This document shows, piece by piece, positions 5,048 through 9,498 of a stretch of 9,498 nucleotides of DNA. A program made the translations under genes and the position numbers. The stretch lies in NCBI GenBank assembly GCA_964405775.1, contig CAYOPG010000081.1:1-9498 (forward strand), written 5' to 3'. Origin of the DNA: JAAZFF01 sp964405775 (lineage in GTDB: Bacteria > Verrucomicrobiota > Kiritimatiellia > RFP12 > UBA3636). The number at the start of each line of letters is the position of its first letter. Within the stretch, counting starts at the first letter, position 1. The notes beneath the pieces are model-generated. The model searched no databases and was not told the DNA's origin. It worked only from the letters and a program-made list of their open reading frames with translations.

Positions 5048-7633
5048 ATGGCAAGGACAAATAGAGCGTTAAATGTTCTTGGATTCACCGTCGCGCTTCT
5101 TGCGGCGGCTGCCGTTCTTTATGCACTCTACATGTGGCCTGCCCCAAAATATTTTCTGTCGGGCATCCCGTATACAGCATACAACGCGGACAAGCAGGAG
5201 GCCAGAGTGTTGGTTCAGGGCGATCACCTGCAGCTCTTGTACCACTTCGGCTTGGCGCGTCAGATGCTTGTGGGAGACATTCCGTTTTTTCACAATCTCT
5301 ATGAGTTCAACCTCGGAGAAGATTCCGACCGGCGAATTATCGATCCATATTACATACCTTACTCTGTCGCATTCGCCGGCGCGTCGTTCCCCCTTGGCGA
5401 TGCGTTTGGTTGGAACACAGCGCAGTTTTTGTCAATCATTGTAGGATTGTTTTTCCTATATTTAGTGGCTCGCAGGGTTGCAGGCCGCGAGGATCCAGAG
5501 TCTGTTGTTATCGGATTCTGCGCCGCGTTCATCGCCTCGTGCTTGCCGTACTTGTGGGTAACGCTCGCAGGCGGCAGCCCCACAGGCTTCGGGATGTCTC
5601 TGATCCCAGGCGTTGTGCTGGGAGTAGATATTGCTGTGCGTGACGGCAAGGCACGTGGAGGCGCGCTCGCTGGAGTTTTGCTGCTTATGTGCTACGCCAC
5701 GGATCTGCACTGTTTTTTCTTCATCGCTCTTTCTTTGCCATTTTGGTGCATAGTCTCATGGTGTATGTCTGAGAGCTGGCCGAAAAACGGTGTACGAGGG
5801 TACCTTAAAATCACGCTTGGCCTGCTTCCTCTGGTAGTTTGCGGTGTAATATCCATAGTAATTGCCAAATGGTTGCATTCAAATTATTCCGCTACAGATG
5901 TGGCGGGAGGACGTTCCTTGCGCGAAGTCGCGGCGAACTCTCCATCAGCCGCATCTCTTCTTGATCCCTTTGTTCCAGGGCTTTTTTCCCAGCATTTCAG
6001 CATTGGCATGGGGGTCTTCATAATAATTTCCGCTTGCGCCATTATAATGGTTGCTTTCCTATTGCTCATGCTCTTCAGTCGCTATGACCGGGATCGCCAA
6101 TCGCTGGGGATGTGGCTTTCCGGTCTTCTGATAGTCATTGCTATAGCCGGAGTGGTTGTGCTCGCCCTAGGCACCAACGGCCCCAAAGATGGTGTTGCGA
6201 TTCGCGCCCTCCGAAAGCTCGTCCCTCCGTATTCGATGATCAGGCAACCTGTTAAAATATTCTGCCTGCTGCCAACGCTCATTGCGGTCTCATACGCCTT
6301 GGCTTTTCGTTACCTGCGCCGGCGCGTCTCGCATCAGGGAGCCATGTCCGCATGTTCTATTCTGATATGTTGCATTGTTGCATTCGCAGGTAGCAGCCCG
6401 ATGTCAGCTGGCGTCTCAATCCTGCCCCAAACCAATGCTGCCTACGCCGCCTTGGTAAAGCACGCTGCCAAATCAGGCGAGGTCCCCAGAGCTCTCGTGG
6501 TTCCGATTTGGCCTGGCGATTCAGCTTGGTCTTCACTCTACGAATACCACGCAATTCAAAACGACCTGCGAATGCTAAACGGGTATTCCCCAGTCAAAAC
6601 TTCTGATTACGTTGAGAAGGTTTTTCAAAGATTTGAAACAGTTGCGCACGGCCAGCTCGATGATTCGCAGCTTGAAGCACTCCGGGGTTACGGAGTGACA
6701 GGGATAATATTCCACGAGGACGCGTTCCCCGAACAGGTGGCCCCGTTCCCCGCGGGCGTGGCGCTACGCCGATTGCTAACACAGCCCCGCCTGAAGTTGC
6801 TTGCTCAGGATCGCGCCGTGTGGAGCTTTGCGCTACTTGACCAACCTCGCGAATTACAGCCAGAAGAGCTGAAGCTTTCTCAGCCGATGTTTTATGCGCC
6901 TTCTCGCTGGCATCACTTCGAGAAGGATGGTGTCGAAGGCATTTCCCCCTCCTCTCTGCCAGACGGGAAGCTCTCGGCGAACGTGTGGATGCCGGGTTCA
7001 AACCTATCGAATTGCGTCTGGATAATACGCTCCAAAAACGGACCGCTTTCGTTGAGTGCAGGCCCCCGCGACACTGCGGAGCCTGGACGCCGCGGCAAAG
7101 CCGAACTCGATGCGGGTGAAGATTGGAGCTGGTTCACGATCCCTTCGGGTGATACCGGAGCAGACCGGCGAACATGGGTGGATGTGCAAGGTGATTCAGT
7201 CGTTTCGGACATAAGTTTTGTGATGCCGGAATCCGCTCAAATCCCCGCCGCCTCTTCAGGACAACACTACCTTTTGCCCGCTGTCGATTTGTTCCATGCC
7301 GGCTATACAAAACGAGATGCCGGCGGTGCCTTCTACGGAGTCTGCTTTGAGCCAGTTTTCGAGTCTTCGGGCGAAATCTTATACGGTCCCAATCTGCCTT
7401 TGCCGGGCGGGCGCGGCACCCTTTCCATTATAGCAATCGGAAAAGGAAAGTGGGAGAGTGCGGACTCTTCCACTTACCGCGTGCTTCTTGGCGGCAGGGA
7501 AGTTGTCTCTGGCAAGATCAACGAGAAGCTCGAGTTCGAATACGATGGTTCTTCGGTTCTGACGATCAGAATGAATTATTCCGCCATGTTCCCGATTTGC
7601 TTGCGTTCTTTCCTGATTTCAAGGACGAAATGA
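5048..7633 (+). CDS. Large multi-spanning membrane protein, YfhO/GT-C-like, with soluble C-terminal region
   Basis: This 861-aa protein probably handles lipid-linked sugar transfer or envelope glycan work in the inner membrane, but no activity can be read directly. Hydrophobic segments lie at about 11-29, 121-141, 151-172, 182-198, 204-217, 219-238, 253-275, 319-343, 355-375, 403-420 and 434-449. The first extracytoplasmic loop (about 30-120) holds an acidic 'QGDH' (57-60) and 'GDIPFFHNLYEFNLG' (76-90), like the first loop of GT-C transferases. 'PPYSMIRQPVKIF' (393-405) resembles the 'PPF.lfR.P.Rf' motif of YfhO-like proteins. After the last helix, about 410 residues are probably extracytoplasmic. 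'YGPNLPLPGGRGTLSI' (779-794) followed by alternating strands resembles a 'yGPy..LpaG.y.v' beta-domain sometimes attached to glycosyltransferases. A terminator precedes it by 19 bases, and its stop overlaps uvrA. Alternatives are an O-antigen-type or other uncharacterised membrane protein. Confidence 0.6.
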   Translation: MARTNRALNVLGFTVALLAAAAVLYALYMWPAPKYFLSGIPYTAYNADKQEARVLVQGDHLQLLYHFGLARQMLVGDIPFFHNLYEFNLGEDSDRRIIDPYYIPYSVAFAGASFPLGDAFGWNTAQFLSIIVGLFFLYLVARRVAGREDPESVVIGFCAAFIASCLPYLWVTLAGGSPTGFGMSLIPGVVLGVDIAVRDGKARGGALAGVLLLMCYATDLHCFFFIALSLPFWCIVSWCMSESWPKNGVRGYLKITLGLLPLVVCGVISIVIAKWLHSNYSATDVAGGRSLREVAANSPSAASLLDPFVPGLFSQHFSIGMGVFIIISACAIIMVAFLLLMLFSRYDRDRQSLGMWLSGLLIVIAIAGVVVLALGTNGPKDGVAIRALRKLVPPYSMIRQPVKIFCLLPTLIAVSYALAFRYLRRRVSHQGAMSACSILICCIVAFAGSSPMSAGVSILPQTNAAYAALVKHAAKSGEVPRALVVPIWPGDSAWSSLYEYHAIQNDLRMLNGYSPVKTSDYVEKVFQRFETVAHGQLDDSQLEALRGYGVTGIIFHEDAFPEQVAPFPAGVALRRLLTQPRLKLLAQDRAVWSFALLDQPRELQPEELKLSQPMFYAPSRWHHFEKDGVEGISPSSLPDGKLSANVWMPGSNLSNCVWIIRSKNGPLSLSAGPRDTAEPGRRGKAELDAGEDWSWFTIPSGDTGADRRTWVDVQGDSVVSDISFVMPESAQIPAASSGQHYLLPAVDLFHAGYTKRDAGGAFYGVCFEPVFESSGEILYGPNLPLPGGRGTLSIIAIGKGKWESADSSTYRVLLGGREVVSGKINEKLEFEYDGSSVLTIRMNYSAMFPICLRSFLISRTK

Positions 7634-9498
7634 GCCGAAAAATGTCTCGCAACAGAAACGCCGATGAGACGTCCTCACCCCCGGTTGTTGGCGATGACGA
7701 TTTTTCAGGGGATTTTATCGTAGTCAAGGGGGCGCGGGTTCACAACCTCAAAAACATTTCAGTCAAAATCCCGCGTAATAAACTAACGGTGATAACCGGA
7801 GTCTCTGGATCGGGCAAGTCATCCCTCGCCTTCGACACCCTTTTCGCTGAAGGACAGCGCCGCTATCTCGACAGCTTGCCCGCGTATACACGCCAGTTTT
7901 TGGACAAACTGGATCGGCCGGACGTCGATTCCGTTCGCGGCCTTTCTCCCGCAATCGCTATAGAGCAGCACTCGTCGGAGGCGGGGCCTCGTTCAACCCT
8001 TGCGACCGCTACAGAGCTGCACGACTACTTGCGTGTCCTCTTCGCTTCCATCGGGGTTCCGCATTGTCCATGCTGTGACAAGGTGGTCGAAGCTACAAGC
8101 GCCGAAAAGATCGTAGAAAAAATACTCGATTCGCCGGAAGGCACAAAGCTAACGCTGCTCGCTCCCTTGCGCCGCAAGGCCAGTGGTCCCGGTAAGATAA
8201 AGACAAAGGCCGTGATAGCCGAGGCTGAAAGCGCCGGTTTCGTGCGCGTCCGAATCGATGGCACAATATACGCTATAGACGACTTGCCCACAATCGATGA
8301 GAGCGTTGGTCACGACATCGAAGCCGTGGTTGACCGCATCGTTGTAAAGCCCGACATCCGGCGTCGCGTCACAGATTCAGTTGAGCTTTCAATGCAGCGG
8401 GCAAATGGTTCAATCTGTATCCTGCGCCAACGTCCCGATGAGGACGAGGGGCTTGAGAATTACAGTGAACATTTTGAATGCCCGGACTGCGGCGTCGCTT
8501 TCGACAAATTCGAGCCCTCCAGTTTTTCATTTAACAGTCACAAGGGAGCCTGCCCCTCATGCGAAGGGCTCGGAATGGAAGCGTATTTCGATCCCGCGCT
8601 CGTTGTGCCTGACAGGTCGTTGTCTCTCGCGGATGGCGCCATTGCAGCGTGGAAACGCGGCCCTAAGCGTCTCATCGCAACGCTGAACATGATGTTGAGG
8701 TCCGTCGCTGCATGGCAGGGTGTGGACACTGCCACGCCCTGGCGCGAGCTCCCGGAGAAGACGCGCGAAGTAATAATGTACGGCTCAAAAGGTGTGGAAT
8801 TTCCGATCACCCGAAAAGTGCGTGGCAACATACGCCGATCAAACCAGGCATTCGAAGGCGTGTTGCCGAACTTGGAACGCCGGTTGCGCGAAAGTGAATC
8901 TGAGGGAATGAAGACCATATTGCGCAGCTACATGTCGCGGCGCGAATGCAAAACTTGCGGTGGAAGTCGCTACAAGCCCGAAGTCCTCTCGTGCCGGATA
9001 CCTCATGGCAGCGGACAGGAGAAAAACATAGCGGACCTGCTGACGATGCCTGTTGCCGAACTCCGTGGCTGGGTCTCAACCCTGCCACTGACTTCAGGAG
9101 AAAGTCTGGTGGTGAACAACATTATTTCGGGTCTCGTCGAGCGCTTGGATTTTCTCGTGAACGTTGGGCTCGGCTACCTGACAGGCAACCGCGCCAGCTC
9201 CACTCTCTCGGGCGGAGAAATGCAGCGCATCAGACTTGCAGCTCAGATAGGGCAGGGGCTTTCGGGAATAATGTACGTGCTGGACGAACCAACCATCGGT
9301 CTGCATCCACATGACAATTCAATGCTTATAGCAATGCTCCGCAGGCTTCAGCGTCGCGGCAACACACTGATAGTTGTTGAACACGACGAGGCTATGATAC
9401 GCGAGGCGGATTACGTGATCGATATCGGCCCTGGCGCAGGACGTGGCGGCGGAGAAGTGGTGTTTGCCGGACCACCCGAAGAGCTCGCTGCTTGCGAA
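7630..9498 (+). CDS. uvrA: Excinuclease ABC subunit A (3' end outside window)
   Basis: UvrA is the damage-sensing ATPase of nucleotide excision repair; it loads UvrB at lesions. The frame is open for 623 codons to the window edge, about two thirds of a usual UvrA of about 940 residues. Seen in order are Walker A GVSGSGKSS (57-65, K63), 'EGQRRYLDSLPAY' downstream, an HCPCC cluster (145-149), a UvrB-binding-type region (about 158-270), a zinc finger CPDC...CPSC (C284, C287, C308, C311), a 'CKTCGG' pair, the ABC signature LSGGE (526-530), Walker B with VLDEPTIGLHP (550-560) and the H-loop in VVEHDE (H585). The second ATPase domain lies beyond the edge. The start at 7630 overlaps the upstream stop as ATGA with AAGGA four bases before it, giving about 25 more N-terminal residues than E. 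coli UvrA; Met5 (7642) is the alternative. The UvrB-binding region argues for true UvrA rather than a UvrA2 paralogue that lacks it. Confidence 0.97.
   Translation, partial: MSRKMSRNRNADETSSPPVVGDDDFSGDFIVVKGARVHNLKNISVKIPRNKLTVITGVSGSGKSSLAFDTLFAEGQRRYLDSLPAYTRQFLDKLDRPDVDSVRGLSPAIAIEQHSSEAGPRSTLATATELHDYLRVLFASIGVPHCPCCDKVVEATSAEKIVEKILDSPEGTKLTLLAPLRRKASGPGKIKTKAVIAEAESAGFVRVRIDGTIYAIDDLPTIDESVGHDIEAVVDRIVVKPDIRRRVTDSVELSMQRANGSICILRQRPDEDEGLENYSEHFECPDCGVAFDKFEPSSFSFNSHKGACPSCEGLGMEAYFDPALVVPDRSLSLADGAIAAWKRGPKRLIATLNMMLRSVAAWQGVDTATPWRELPEKTREVIMYGSKGVEFPITRKVRGNIRRSNQAFEGVLPNLERRLRESESEGMKTILRSYMSRRECKTCGGSRYKPEVLSCRIPHGSGQEKNIADLLTMPVAELRGWVSTLPLTSGESLVVNNIISGLVERLDFLVNVGLGYLTGNRASSTLSGGEMQRIRLAAQIGQGLSGIMYVLDEPTIGLHPHDNSMLIAMLRRLQRRGNTLIVVEHDEAMIREADYVIDIGPGAGRGGGEVVFAGPPEELAACE

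Noticed and set aside
8944..9314. Plus-strand open frame inside uvrA and several minus-strand frames nearby
   Set aside because: The continuous uvrA frame with all ABC and zinc-finger motifs explains this stretch. The others are Arg/Ser-rich shadows.
1..9498. CRISPR array, tRNA, rRNA or insertion-sequence ends
   Set aside because: Apart from the intragenic 480-bp repeat I saw no spaced short repeats, cloverleaf-like segments, transposase motifs or terminal inverted repeats.

Overview
The window reads as ordinary chromosomal DNA of a Gram-negative, diderm bacterium. All seven genes are on the + strand. The LptF/LptG-family permease, a PilT-type ATPase, a Sec-exported redoxin and a lipoprotein all imply an outer envelope. 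Three things point, by recollection of family patterns rather than by any search, to the PVC group (Planctomycetota, Verrucomicrobiota, Kiritimatiellota, Lentisphaerota): the xylose-isomerase-like sugar isomerase, the TlpA-like domain with its 'KWIQGD.VE' lead-in and 'GIPHAFVV..DGKFAW.GHPM' tail, and the 'LATATEL' wording in UvrA. I treat that placement as a moderate-to-weak inference.

Layout. Positions 1-3020 hold three tightly spaced genes that are probably one transcription unit: a sugar phosphate isomerase/epimerase cut by the left edge, an LptF/LptG-family permease starting at a GTG, and a PilT-like ATPase behind a strong Shine-Dalgarno. A 161-base gap carries a candidate sigma70-type promoter. 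It is followed by the most distinctive gene of the window (3182-4327), an exported protein made of two tandem TlpA/thioredoxin-like domains with a repeat period of exactly 480 bp (160 codons). After a 126-base gap comes a small predicted lipoprotein (4454-4948), closed by a clear hairpin-plus-T-tract terminator (4994-5028).

Only 19 bases after that terminator begins an 861-residue membrane protein (5048-7633). It resembles the YfhO/GT-C-type family of multi-spanning sugar-transfer or envelope proteins and ends in a soluble, probably beta-rich region. Its stop codon overlaps the start of uvrA in an ATGA junction. The uvrA gene (7630 onward) stays open to the right edge and covers the N-terminal ATPase half, the UvrB-binding region and the first zinc finger.

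Function. Most of the window serves the cell envelope: lipopolysaccharide export, pilus motor, periplasmic thiol chemistry, a lipoprotein and a GT-C-like membrane protein. DNA repair (uvrA) is attached at the right end. I see no mobile element, CRISPR array, tRNA or rRNA, and no clear sign of a dedicated new multi-gene system. The points most worth following are the duplicated redoxin, the altered C-terminal motif in the PilT-like ATPase, the terminator placed tightly against a gene start, and the translational coupling of uvrA to a membrane-protein gene.
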